DNA of 49,276 nt. Origin: Candidatus Eiseniibacteriota bacterium. Lineage in GTDB: Bacteria; Eisenbacteria; RBG-16-71-46. The translations under genes and the position numbers were made by a program. Shown piece after piece: positions 7,547 through 14,476 of the stretch. Numbering within the stretch: position 1 is the stretch's first letter; every line of letters begins with the position of its first letter. The DNA lies in contig JADLGX010000071.1 in the NCBI GenBank assembly GCA_020849095.1, positions 1 to 49,276 of the forward strand, in the 5' to 3' direction. Under the pieces are notes generated by a model. The model was not told where the DNA came from. It saw only the letters and a program-made list of their open reading frames with translations, and searched no databases.

Positions 7547-7834
7547 AAAAAAAACGGACACTGGCCACTTTGAAGCCCCGCCGAAAGCCTGGACATCCCC
7601 CAATGTAGGCCGACGACGTGACGGACCAGTGTCCGAACACCTTCGGCGTCGAATGGAACCCCGCGTTTACGATGGCACTGACCGGGTACTGCTGGTGCCA
7701 CCGAACGAGGCCGTCCCTCCATTCCACTACCGAAGGAATCTCGAGCACTCCAAGCTAGCCGGTCGCAGGGCTGATACGTTGTCGCTTAAGACGGGGCTCG
7801 TACCCTCGACCAGACTCTGCGGAAACCGGCTAGC
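7547..7834 (-). ncRNA. Candidate three-domain structured non-coding RNA ending in U8
   Basis: Reading the minus strand 5' to 3', three hairpin domains follow one another. Domain 1 (7834-7754): 10-bp perfect helix (7754-7763/7825-7834), 5-bp helix (7764-7768/7817-7821) across a 3-nt bulge, and an inner helix 7773-7778/7799-7804. Domain 2 (7736-7640): helices 7730-7736/7640-7646, 7718-7724/7651-7657 and 7695-7703/7670-7678. Domain 3 (7635-7555): a 10-bp perfect helix (7626-7635/7555-7564) enclosing an 8-bp bulged hairpin (7587-7610), followed directly by eight U (7554-7547). Helices 7773/7804 and 7670/7703 contain a pair that is G.U only on the minus strand. G+C is below that of flanking genes and no credible protein is encoded. 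No RNase P, tmRNA or SRP signature was found. Promoter and exact 5' end are unknown. Confidence 0.65.
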
Positions 7835-8049
7835 CCAGATGATGGCCCAGCGATGCTTTGCTGGACGGTTTTGGAGGTCCCCCCCTCCGAGCACTAGACA
7901 TGAGCAGCCCGCGTGCCATGGACCGCACGAAGCCCGAACATTCCCTCAAGCCATTGTGCGACATGACGAACGCAGGCATTCCATGCCCCGGGCGATGGGC
8001 GCCCTTTCCGGTCGAAAGAGAAGAGAATCACGAAAACTTCTTTCATGAA
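7835..8049. other. Non-coding region with small hairpins, 5' side of the candidate RNA
   Basis: No credible gene on either strand. Minus-strand hairpins include CCAGC/GCTGG, GGAGG/CCTCC, CGTGC/GCACG and GGCAT/ATGCC, all with short loops. These could be the 5' portion of the structured RNA or its leader. No strong promoter was recognised. Confidence 0.4.
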
Positions 8050-8085
8050 ATCGCCCCGGGCAGCTAACTCGCTGTCCGGGGCGAT
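8050..8085. terminator. Hairpin downstream of the TPR-GAF activator gene
   Basis: 14-bp stem (8050-8063 with 8072-8085, 8-nt loop) with a single non-Watson-Crick position that is G.U in plus-strand RNA. In the minus direction only TTTC follows. It lies 45 bp after the stop codon of the activator gene and is the likely 3' end of that transcript. A T7 run at 8101-8107 lies on the plus-strand side. Confidence 0.5.
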
Positions 8086-8129
8086 CTTGATGGGGAAAGA
8101 TTTTTTTCTACTCGAACCAGCAAGAAGTT

Positions 8130-11100
8130 TTATGCCTTCTCACTCTCGAGGCCATAGGCGCGGATGCGGCCGAGCAGGGTCGGGTAGCTCAGGTCGAGCT
8201 CGCGCGCTACACGCGCCTTGTTGCCCTTGAGCCGTGCGAGAGCCTCGGCAATCACCTGGCGCTCCAGTTCGGCCACCGAGTCCCGCATCGTGCGCCCCGT
8301 GGAGGTGATGCCATCGACCGGAACGCGCGCGGGCATGGCCGGGGCGCCCGGGGCGGCGAAACGCGCCTCGAGCATTTCGGCGGGAAGCAGCCCCAGGCCG
8401 AGTACGTCGCCCTCGTCCGCGAGCACGACCATGCGCTTGACCGTCTTCTCGAGCTCGCGCACGTTGCCGCGCCATTCGTGGCCGAGGAACGCGCTCATCA
8501 CTTCGGGCGAGAAGCCGCGCAGCGGCTTGTCCATCTGCCGCGAGTACAACGCCAGGAAATGCTGGGCCAGGATCGCGATGTCCTCGCGGCGCTCGCGCAG
8601 CGCGGGCACGCGGACCGTGATGTCGTTGAGGCGGTAGTAGAGATCCTCGAGGAAGCGCCCTTCGCGGATGCGTTCGCGCAGGTCGCTGCTCGTCGCGCAG
8701 ATCACGCGGGCGTCCACCTTGCGGTTGCGCGTGGCGCCGACCGGGCGGATCTCGCCCCGATCGAGCACGTGCAGCAGCTTGGCCTGGACGGCCTCGGGAA
8801 TCTTCTCGATCTCGTCGAGGAAGATCGTGCCGCCGTTCGCCTCTTCGAACAGGCCCGCCTTGTCGCGCGCCGCGCCCGTGAAGGCGCCCTGCACGTAGCC
8901 GAACAGTTCGCTCTCGAGCAGCTGCTCGGGCAGCGCGGCACAGTTGACCTGGACGAAAGGACGGTCGCGGCGATTGGAGATCTCGTGGACGACCTGCGCG
9001 AACAGGCCCTTGCCCGTTCCGGTCTCGCCCATGAAGAGGATTGTCGCGGTGCTGTCCCCCACCTTGCGCAGGAGCTGCATGACCGCTTCGACGTCGCGCG
9101 AGCGCGTGACGACGCGCTCCGAGCCGGGGCTCGGGCGCAGCTGGTCGCGCAGCTGCTGGTTCTCGGCCAGCAGGAGCGAGCGCTGCGCTTCGACGATGGC
9201 GACGGCGGCGCTGTTGGCGAGCACGGCGAGCAGGTTGAGCTCCCGCTGCTTGAAAGCGCCGAGGAGGTTGTCGTTGAGCCGGTCCACGTAGACCAGCCCC
9301 ACCGACTGCGACGGGAAGTTGAGCGGCACGCACACGAGCGAGCCGACGCTCTCGAGCGCCTCGGTCAGCGCGGGCGCGAAACGCGGGTCGGCGGACACGC
9401 GGCTGGAAAACATGGGGCCGTTCTCGGCGAAGCGCGCCCCGGCCGCGGTCTCGAGCACCCGCATGATGCGGCGGGCGCGGTCGCGTCCGAGTCCGTGCTG
9501 CGCGACCACGTCGAGCCGCCCGGCGTTGGAGCTGAACGCGAGGAATCCGCGGTCGCCGCCGGCGTGTTCGACGGCCAGCTTCACGATCTGGGCGAGCAGG
9601 CCGTCCATGTCGCTCGTCTCGCGGAACAGCCGGTTGGCCTCCTCGAGCGCGCGGAACTCGTTGCAGGTGGAGAGCGACACGGCGACGTACTGGCGCTCGA
9701 TCTCGCGGCGCAGCGCGGCGGCGCGCTCCTCGGTTTCGGGATCGCCGCCCTCGGCCAGCCAGCTCTCGGCCTGCTCGAGCAGCGACAGCGCCTGGTCGTA
9801 GTGTTCGCGCTCGGATTCGAGCCGCGCGAGGGTCAGCAGCGCCTCGGCCGCCAGCGGCAGCACACCCAGGTGGCGGAACTGCGCCGCCGCTCGGCGCGAG
9901 CCCTCGGCTGCGGGCTCGAGCGCGACGCGCAGCCGCACGCTGGCCGGCAGGAGCAGCAGGTACTCGCCCCACGCCGAGAGCGTGGTGGCGAGCTCGTAGG
10001 TTTCGCCGAGCTGTTCGAAGATCTGCGCGGCATCGCGCACACGGGCTTCCATCGAGGCGGCCTGGCCCTGCGAGGCATCGAGCCGGGCCAGCGCGCGAAG
10101 CGCGATCGCGTACTCGATACGGTCACCGAGGCGCTCGGCCAGCGCGAGCCCGCGCAGCGCATGCGCGCGCGCCTCGTCGAACCGGCCGAGCAACTGGAGC
10201 GCGAGCCCCATCCGGATCTCGAGCTCCATGACCATGTCGCCCTGCGGCGCACGCGAGCGCGCCTCTTCGAGCGCGGGCTCGATCAGCTGCAGCGCGAGCA
10301 GGCCATTGCCCCGGTCGATCTCGATCTCGGCCAGGAACTCGCGCGCGAGCTGGGATTCACGGGAGGCGTTGGACTGCGTGGCGAGCTCGAGGGCGCGGCG
10401 GAAATGCTCGGTCGCCCGCTCGTACTGGCGGCGCCGGCGGGCGAGCATGCCCGTCGCGAGCAGCGCCTGCGCCTCGGACGTGGTGTGTCCCACCTCGAGG
10501 CTGATGCGCAGCGACTGGCGGAAGTGCTCCTCGGCCATGTCCCACTGGCCCAGCCGGTAGCGGATGAGCCCGAGGTTCTGGTGATGCCCTCGCATGCGCG
10601 CGTAGAGCCCCTTGCGCTCGTCGATGCTGAGCGCCTGCTCGAGGAAGCGGATGGCCTCACGCCACTCGCGCAGGTTCTTGTGGATCATGCCCAGATTGTT
10701 GAGCGCCATGACCAGGCCGTCCGAATCGTCGATCCGTCGGTAGGTCGCGCAGGCGTTCTGGAACCACTCGATCGCGCCGTGCGGGTCGCCCAGTTTCTGG
10801 ATGTTGTTTCCGATCGCCAGCGCCGCGCTGCCCACCGCGCGATGCTCGTCGGTGTCCTTGAGCACCTGATACGCGTAGCGCGCGTAGCGCAGGCTGCGGC
10901 GGTAGCAGGCGGTCTCGTTGAGGATGGCGGCCATGCGCACCGCGATCAGCGCGTTCACGCGAGGATCGGCGAGGAGCCGGGCTTCCTCGCGCGCGGTGCG
11001 CGCGGCGGCGAGCGAAGCCTCGTACGAACCGCGATGGAACTCGGCCTGGGCGATTCGCAGCAGCAGGCGCACACGAGACGGCACGTCGGACGCGACGGTT

Positions 11101-11246
11101 TCCACCAGCGCCTGCTGGTAGGAATCGATCGCGCCCACAAAATTGTCGGCAGCGAGATGGAGATCGCCGACCGCCTCGTTCTGGCTCGTGCCATGCGGCG
11201 ACGCGAGCACTCGAAGAGACGAATCGGGGGGGATCGCTCTCTGCAC
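8130..11246 (-). CDS. TPR-GAF-sigma-54 activator (bacterial enhancer-binding protein)
   Basis: A 1,038-residue transcriptional activator of sigma-54 RNA polymerase. Residues about 25-480 are TPR-like helical repeats (e.g. [28 protein letters not shown]). A GAF domain spans about 530-685, then a short coiled linker. The AAA+ domain spans about 705-940 with Walker A GETGTGKG (near 737), an intact sigma-54 contact loop GAFTGA (near 787), Walker B IFLDEIEK and R-finger region. A Fis-type HTH follows (last 45 residues; [26 protein letters not shown]). There is no receiver domain, so it is probably controlled by TPR/GAF-bound partners or ligands. The GTG at 11246 lacks a clear Shine-Dalgarno, so the start is uncertain. 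A likely target is the sigma-54-driven lipoprotein gene downstream. Confidence 0.93.
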   Translation of the reverse strand: MQRAIPPDSSLRVLASPHGTSQNEAVGDLHLAADNFVGAIDSYQQALVETVASDVPSRVRLLLRIAQAEFHRGSYEASLAAARTAREEARLLADPRVNALIAVRMAAILNETACYRRSLRYARYAYQVLKDTDEHRAVGSAALAIGNNIQKLGDPHGAIEWFQNACATYRRIDDSDGLVMALNNLGMIHKNLREWREAIRFLEQALSIDERKGLYARMRGHHQNLGLIRYRLGQWDMAEEHFRQSLRISLEVGHTTSEAQALLATGMLARRRRQYERATEHFRRALELATQSNASRESQLAREFLAEIEIDRGNGLLALQLIEPALEEARSRAPQGDMVMELEIRMGLALQLLGRFDEARAHALRGLALAERLGDRIEYAIALRALARLDASQGQAASMEARVRDAAQIFEQLGETYELATTLSAWGEYLLLLPASVRLRVALEPAAEGSRRAAAQFRHLGVLPLAAEALLTLARLESEREHYDQALSLLEQAESWLAEGGDPETEERAAALRREIERQYVAVSLSTCNEFRALEEANRLFRETSDMDGLLAQIVKLAVEHAGGDRGFLAFSSNAGRLDVVAQHGLGRDRARRIMRVLETAAGARFAENGPMFSSRVSADPRFAPALTEALESVGSLVCVPLNFPSQSVGLVYVDRLNDNLLGAFKQRELNLLAVLANSAAVAIVEAQRSLLLAENQQLRDQLRPSPGSERVVTRSRDVEAVMQLLRKVGDSTATILFMGETGTGKGLFAQVVHEISNRRDRPFVQVNCAALPEQLLESELFGYVQGAFTGAARDKAGLFEEANGGTIFLDEIEKIPEAVQAKLLHVLDRGEIRPVGATRNRKVDARVICATSSDLRERIREGRFLEDLYYRLNDITVRVPALRERREDIAILAQHFLALYSRQMDKPLRGFSPEVMSAFLGHEWRGNVRELEKTVKRMVVLADEGDVLGLGLLPAEMLEARFAAPGAPAMPARVPVDGITSTGRTMRDSVAELERQVIAEALARLKGNKARVARELDLSYPTLLGRIRAYGLESEKA

Positions 11247-11285
11247 TGTTCGAACCCTCGACGGCGGTCAAACCCGGTGGGCCGA

Positions 11286-11306
11286 GCCGGCAATCCTGCC
11301 GGCAGG
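11286..11306. repeat. Palindromic sequence upstream of the activator gene
   Basis: GCCGGC repeats at 11286-11291 and 11298-11303 can form a hairpin with a 6-nt loop. The overlapping 12-bp palindrome CCTGCCGGCAGG occupies 11295-11306. It sits about 40-60 bp upstream of the activator's start codon and could be an operator or part of the termination region of the small secreted protein gene. Confidence 0.35.
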
Positions 11307-11337
11307 CCTGTGCTTCATCGAGAACCTGGGGAGCGCG

Positions 11338-11357
11338 GAGCCGGCGCGAGCCGGCTC
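11338..11357 (-). terminator. Hairpin at the end of the small secreted protein gene
   Basis: 8-bp perfect stem (11338-11345 with 11350-11357, 4-nt loop) overlapping the stop codon of the leftward small secreted protein gene. No U tract follows. Confidence 0.4.
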
Positions 11358-11664
11358 AGCGCACGCGCAGGTGCTTATGATGCGAAACCGTCCACGTCAG
11401 CTGGACCCACTTCGTCACGAGCCATCCGGAACCCGCGGGGCCTGCAACGGTCGGAACTGCGGTCTTCGGCAGACCGTTGTTCCCGTTGTCCGGCTCACCG
11501 CAGCCCGAATATCGCCAGACCGGCGGGCGCACGGAACCCGACGAAGCCTGACGCCATCCGTGCTTGGACAGCGATCTCGCTTCGGCGATTCCGGTCCCGG
11601 CGATCGCGACGAGGGTCGCGACTAGGACCAGCGTGACGAGGAGACTGTTGCGAAACTTGGTCAT
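11356..11664 (-). CDS. Small secreted protein of unknown function
   Basis: 102 residues. The start at 11664 (MTKFRNSLLVTLVLVATLVAIAG) gives a clean Sec signal peptide, with cleavage likely after IAEA, and a weak GGGAG upstream. The mature part is about 75 residues, Gly/Pro/Trp-rich with one Cys (YSGCGEPDNGNNG) and a basic His-rich end (VSHHKHLRVR). No family was recognised. A plausible promoter (11779-11808) lies just after the preceding gene's stop, and a hairpin overlaps its own stop, so it is probably a monocistronic unit. A longer frame starting at 11808 would place the signal peptide internally and is unlikely. Confidence 0.6.
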   Translation of the reverse strand: MTKFRNSLLVTLVLVATLVAIAGTGIAEARSLSKHGWRQASSGSVRPPVWRYSGCGEPDNGNNGLPKTAVPTVAGPAGSGWLVTKWVQLTWTVSHHKHLRVR

Positions 11665-11778
11665 TGCGATGCCCGCTCCCTCCACCACTGGCAAAACGTA
11701 GAGTGTCTGCGCCGCCCAGTGGGGAATCCGGACGGTGGTGCCAAGAAATTTGAGAGGGGACCTGCGGTTGCCGGTGGA

Positions 11779-11808
11779 AGTATCCGGCGAGTGTAAAGGG
11801 CGCGTCAA
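11779..11808 (-). promoter_or_regulatory. Candidate promoter of the small secreted protein gene
   Basis: On the minus strand: TTGACG (11803-11808), an 18-nt spacer and GATACT (11779-11784). It lies immediately downstream of the Ppx/GppA stop codon and would give a leader of about 108 nt. Confidence 0.4.
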
Positions 11809-11821
11809 TGACTAACTCGCG

Positions 11822-12772
11822 TCAGCCCCGGGCAGCCCACTCCTCGGCGGCGAGCCGGACGAGCGCGTAGCGCAACCCCTGGGTCGAGCAGACCAGGCCG
11901 GGAGCCTGGAAACGGTCGAGCAGCGCCTCGACCGCGAGGGCGCCGGCGCCGATGATGTCGGCGCGCCCTTCGCCCATGATGGGAAGCTCGCGGCGCTTCT
12001 GGTGCGAGGAGTGCACGAGCTGCGAGACGATCTCCCGAACGCGCTGCTGGTCGATCCACCACCCCTCGAGCGCGGAGGGATCGTAGTCCGCCAGCCCGCG
12101 GTCGATGGACGCCAGCACGGTCACAGTGCCTCCCACCCCGGCCAGCAGCGTGGTCCGGTCGGGCATAGATGCACAGCCATGCATGATTGTCTCGGCGATC
12201 TGGGCCCTGGCCGACTCGATCGCCTCCTCGGTCGGAGGGTCACCCGGGAGCAGGCGCTCGGTCAGGCTCACGGCCCCGAACGGCAGGCTGTTCCAGCGCC
12301 CCGGCGAGTGCCCGACCCCGCTCACCACCTCGGTGCTGCCCCCGCCCAGGTCGAACACGACGCACTGGCTCTGGCGCGCGCGCTGCCCCAGCCCGAGCAC
12401 GACCGCGCGGTACATGAGCCGGGCTTCGTCGTCGCCGCTCAGGATGCGGATCGGAATCCCCGCGCGCTCCCCGAGCCGCGCGGCGACCAGGTCGCCATTG
12501 CGCGCGCTGCGCAACGCCGCGGTCGCGGCCGCGATCACGTGCACGGCGCCCAGCGAGCGGGCGCGGCGGGCGAACTCATGGGTGAGGCTGGCGGCCCGCT
12601 CGATGAGCTCCTCGGCCACCATGCCGGTCTCGTGCAGTCCGCGCCCCAGCCGGCAGGGCTCCCCGGCGCGAGCCACGGTCTCCAAGGGCGTTCCCCAGCA
12701 ATCCCCCTCGGGCAGTTCGGCCACGAGCAGGCGAATGGAGTTCGATCCGATGTCGATTGCAGCAAAACGCAT
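11822..12772 (-). CDS. Ppx/GppA-family exopolyphosphatase / pppGpp phosphatase
   Basis: 316 residues of the actin-like ATPase fold. Motifs: AAIDIGSNSIRLLVAE at the N-terminus (phosphate-1), VIAAATAALRSARNG, ILSGDDEARLMYRAV, CVVFDLGGGSTEVV (phosphate-2) and LLAGVGGTVTVLASI. The protein is of the short Ppx2/GppA type without the C-terminal HD domain, so it could hydrolyse polyphosphate or pppGpp. The start at 12772 (MRFAAIDIGSNS) was chosen from the family N-terminus; the upstream 29 codons are unlike the family. It follows the ArsR-type regulator gene on the same strand with a 28-bp gap, suggesting co-transcription. Confidence 0.9.
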   Translation of the reverse strand: MRFAAIDIGSNSIRLLVAELPEGDCWGTPLETVARAGEPCRLGRGLHETGMVAEELIERAASLTHEFARRARSLGAVHVIAAATAALRSARNGDLVAARLGERAGIPIRILSGDDEARLMYRAVVLGLGQRARQSQCVVFDLGGGSTEVVSGVGHSPGRWNSLPFGAVSLTERLLPGDPPTEEAIESARAQIAETIMHGCASMPDRTTLLAGVGGTVTVLASIDRGLADYDPSALEGWWIDQQRVREIVSQLVHSSHQKRRELPIMGEGRADIIGAGALAVEALLDRFQAPGLVCSTQGLRYALVRLAAEEWAARG

Positions 12773-12800
12773 AGTTAGTCGGCCGGTTTCGGGGACGTGA

Positions 12801-13295
12801 TCAAAGCAGGAAATCCTCCAGCGCGCGGGAGCGGTTGGGTGCCGCAGGCTGTCGGGCATTCGAGTGGCCGGAAGATGTACCAGAAGCGCCGGGCTCTGCG
12901 GGAGAAAGTTCTTCTCCCCCGCCGTTCTGGGGCCGGGCGGCAGCCGGCCGCGGCCGGCGAGCCCTGGCCACCGCGCTCGAGGCCCGCGCGGGCGATGGGT
13001 CCGGCGCCCGGGCGGGCGCGCTGCCGCCGCTGATCCAGCCCAGAAGCGAGCGCATGACCTCGTCGTCCGTCCGCAGGCTCACCATGACGCGCTTGCCCGT
13101 CCGGCGGCAGTCGACTCCTCCCGCGCGGGCGAGCGCCTGGACATGGCGGGTGGCGCAGGACTGCGAAAGCCCGACCAGCCGCGCCAGGTCCGATACGTGG
13201 CGCGGGCCCTCCGCGAGTTCGCAGAGCATCTGGAATCGCGAGGGGTCGGCGAGAGTGGCCATGAGGGCCTGGATCTGTGCGCGTCGAGCTTTCAT
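12801..13295 (-). CDS. ArsR-family winged-helix regulator with a disordered C-terminal tail
   Basis: 164 residues. The first 90 form an ArsR-like wHTH (LADPSRFQMLCELAEGPRHVSDLARLVGLSQSCATRHVQALARAGGVDCRRTGKRVMVSL). The remainder is low-complexity Ala/Arg/Pro/Ser sequence, longer than usual for the family. No classical CVC metal site is present; Cys residues occur at SQSC and VDC. The start ATG at 13295 lies 10 nt after a TATGCA -10 element and lacks a Shine-Dalgarno; an ATG 15 bp upstream overlaps that -10 and is less likely. It shares a divergent promoter region with rlmN and probably heads an operon with the Ppx/GppA gene. Confidence 0.75.
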   Translation of the reverse strand: MKARRAQIQALMATLADPSRFQMLCELAEGPRHVSDLARLVGLSQSCATRHVQALARAGGVDCRRTGKRVMVSLRTDDEVMRSLLGWISGGSAPARAPDPSPARASSAVARARRPRPAAARPQNGGGEELSPAEPGASGTSSGHSNARQPAAPNRSRALEDFLL

Positions 13296-13305
13296 TGCAT
13301 CGGCA

Positions 13306-13334
13306 TGCATACCACGCCCGAGCGTTGACCACAA
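13306..13334 (-). promoter_or_regulatory. Promoter of the ArsR-ppx unit
   Basis: On the minus strand: TTGTGG (13329-13334), a 17-nt spacer and TATGCA (13306-13311). It overlaps the rlmN promoter, so the regulator could control both directions. Confidence 0.55.
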
Positions 13335-13353
13335 CGGGCCCGACCTATAACTT
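13325..13353 (+). promoter_or_regulatory. Promoter of rlmN
   Basis: TTGACC (13325-13330) with TATAAC (13346-13351, 15-nt spacer) or TAACTT (13348-13353, 17-nt spacer). It gives a leader of about 28 nt containing CGGAG before the ATG. Confidence 0.55.
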
Positions 13354-13385
13354 GCGGCGTTCGCACCCCACCCACCGGAGTCCCG

Positions 13386-14459
13386 ATGACCGACGCCAGC
13401 CTGAACCCCACTCCCGGCCTTCCGAAGTCCCCGAGCTTCTACGGCTTCAGCCGTGGCCGGCTCGCGGATCGCTTCGGTGAACTGGGCGTGCCGCGCTACC
13501 GGGCGGACCAGGTCTTCTCGTGGGTCTACCAGAAGCGCATGCGCGACGCGCTGCAGATGACCAACCTGCCCGCCGCGCTTCGCTCGCAGCTGACGTCGCT
13601 CTGCGACCTCGCGCTGCCGGGTACCCCGAAGGTGTTCGCCAGCTCCGACGGCATGACCCACAAGTTCGTGCTCGACCTGCAGGACGGCGCGCGCGTCGAA
13701 GCCGTGTCCATGCGGACGGAGAAGCGCCTCACGCTTTGCGTGTCGAGCCAGGTGGGCTGCGCGCTCAAGTGCTCGTTCTGCGCCACCGGGCTCATGGGCC
13801 TCAAGCGCAACCTGCGCGCCGAGGAGATCGTGGCGCAGGTGATCGCGATGGGCGACTACAACGACTGGCAGGACGAGCGCTTCAACATCGTGTTCATGGG
13901 CATGGGCGAGCCGCTCGCCAACCTGGACGCCGTCTGCGAGGCGGTGCGCATCCTTCACGACGAGCGCGGGCTCAACCTGGGGGCGCGCCGCATCACGGTC
14001 TCCACGTCGGGGCTGGTGCCGCAGATCCGCGAACTCGCCAAGCTCGACCTGCAGGTCGGGCTCGCGGTTTCACTGCACGCCACCACCGACGAACTGCGCG
14101 ACCAGCTCGTGCCGGTCAACAAGCGCTGGCCCATCGCCGAGTTGCTCGACGCCGCCCGCGAGTATGGCAACACGGTCGGCCGGCGCACGACGCTGGAGTA
14201 CACGCTGCTCGGCGGGGTCAACGACTCCATGGCCGACGCCGACCGTCTGGCGAAGTTCGCGCGCGCGCTGCCGAGCAAGGTGAACCTGATTCCCTACAAC
14301 CCGGTGCCGGGGCTGCAGTGGAAACGCCCCACGCCCGAGGCCGTCGAGGCCTTCGCGCAGCGGCTCTACCCGCACGCCCCCGCCGTCACCATCCGCGACA
14401 CCAAGGGTGGCGACTTGTGGGCCGCCTGCGGACAGCTCGGGGGACTCTCGCCCAGCTGA
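13386..14459 (+). CDS. rlmN: Dual-specificity RNA methyltransferase RlmN
   Basis: A radical-SAM enzyme that methylates C2 of A2503 in 23S rRNA and A37 of some tRNAs. 357 residues. The [4Fe-4S] motif is CALKCSFCATG, the substrate methyl-carrier Cys lies in LWAACGQL near the C-terminus, and family blocks GMGEPLANLD, VSTSGLVPQI, SLHATTDELRD and NLIPYNPVPG are all present. The N-terminal helical domain (SFYGFSRGRLADRFGELGVPRYRADQVFSWVYQK) is typical. CGGAG precedes the ATG. It is followed after 17 bp by the sensor kinase gene, probably in one transcript. Confidence 0.97.
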   Translation: MTDASLNPTPGLPKSPSFYGFSRGRLADRFGELGVPRYRADQVFSWVYQKRMRDALQMTNLPAALRSQLTSLCDLALPGTPKVFASSDGMTHKFVLDLQDGARVEAVSMRTEKRLTLCVSSQVGCALKCSFCATGLMGLKRNLRAEEIVAQVIAMGDYNDWQDERFNIVFMGMGEPLANLDAVCEAVRILHDERGLNLGARRITVSTSGLVPQIRELAKLDLQVGLAVSLHATTDELRDQLVPVNKRWPIAELLDAAREYGNTVGRRTTLEYTLLGGVNDSMADADRLAKFARALPSKVNLIPYNPVPGLQWKRPTPEAVEAFAQRLYPHAPAVTIRDTKGGDLWAACGQLGGLSPS

Positions 14460-14476
14460 CGGCGAGACACGGCGCG

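Noticed and set aside
7555-7635. CGGACACTGG / CCAGTGTCCG as terminal inverted repeats of an insertion element
   Set aside because: No transposase or remnant and no target duplication. The repeat sits immediately before the U8 tract and inside a nested series of RNA helices, so an RNA explanation fits better.
7512-7748. A 78-codon minus-strand frame inside the structured RNA locus
   Set aside because: Its sequence is covered by the paired helices of the candidate RNA, shows no recognised domain, lacks a Shine-Dalgarno and crosses the U8 tract.
7547-8049. RNase P RNA, tmRNA, 6S or SRP RNA
   Set aside because: No GAGGAAAGUCC or ACAGAA block (RNase P), no tRNA-like 3' end or tag ORF (tmRNA), no SRP GGAAGG/GCAG core and no single long bubble hairpin of 6S. 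A covariance-model scan would settle this.
8478-11636. A 1,052-codon open frame on the plus strand
   Set aside because: Antisense to the TPR-GAF activator; its translation is Arg/Ala/Glu-rich low-complexity sequence with no domain, while the minus strand has all the AAA+ and TPR motifs. Same explanation for the long plus-strand frames opposite the oxidase genes (28189-31619) and the GHL15-like genes.
12775-13958. Reading the ArsR frame as a 385-residue protein starting at 13958
   Set aside because: The upstream part is antisense to rlmN and without domain structure; the family N-terminus and a good -10 place the start at 13295.
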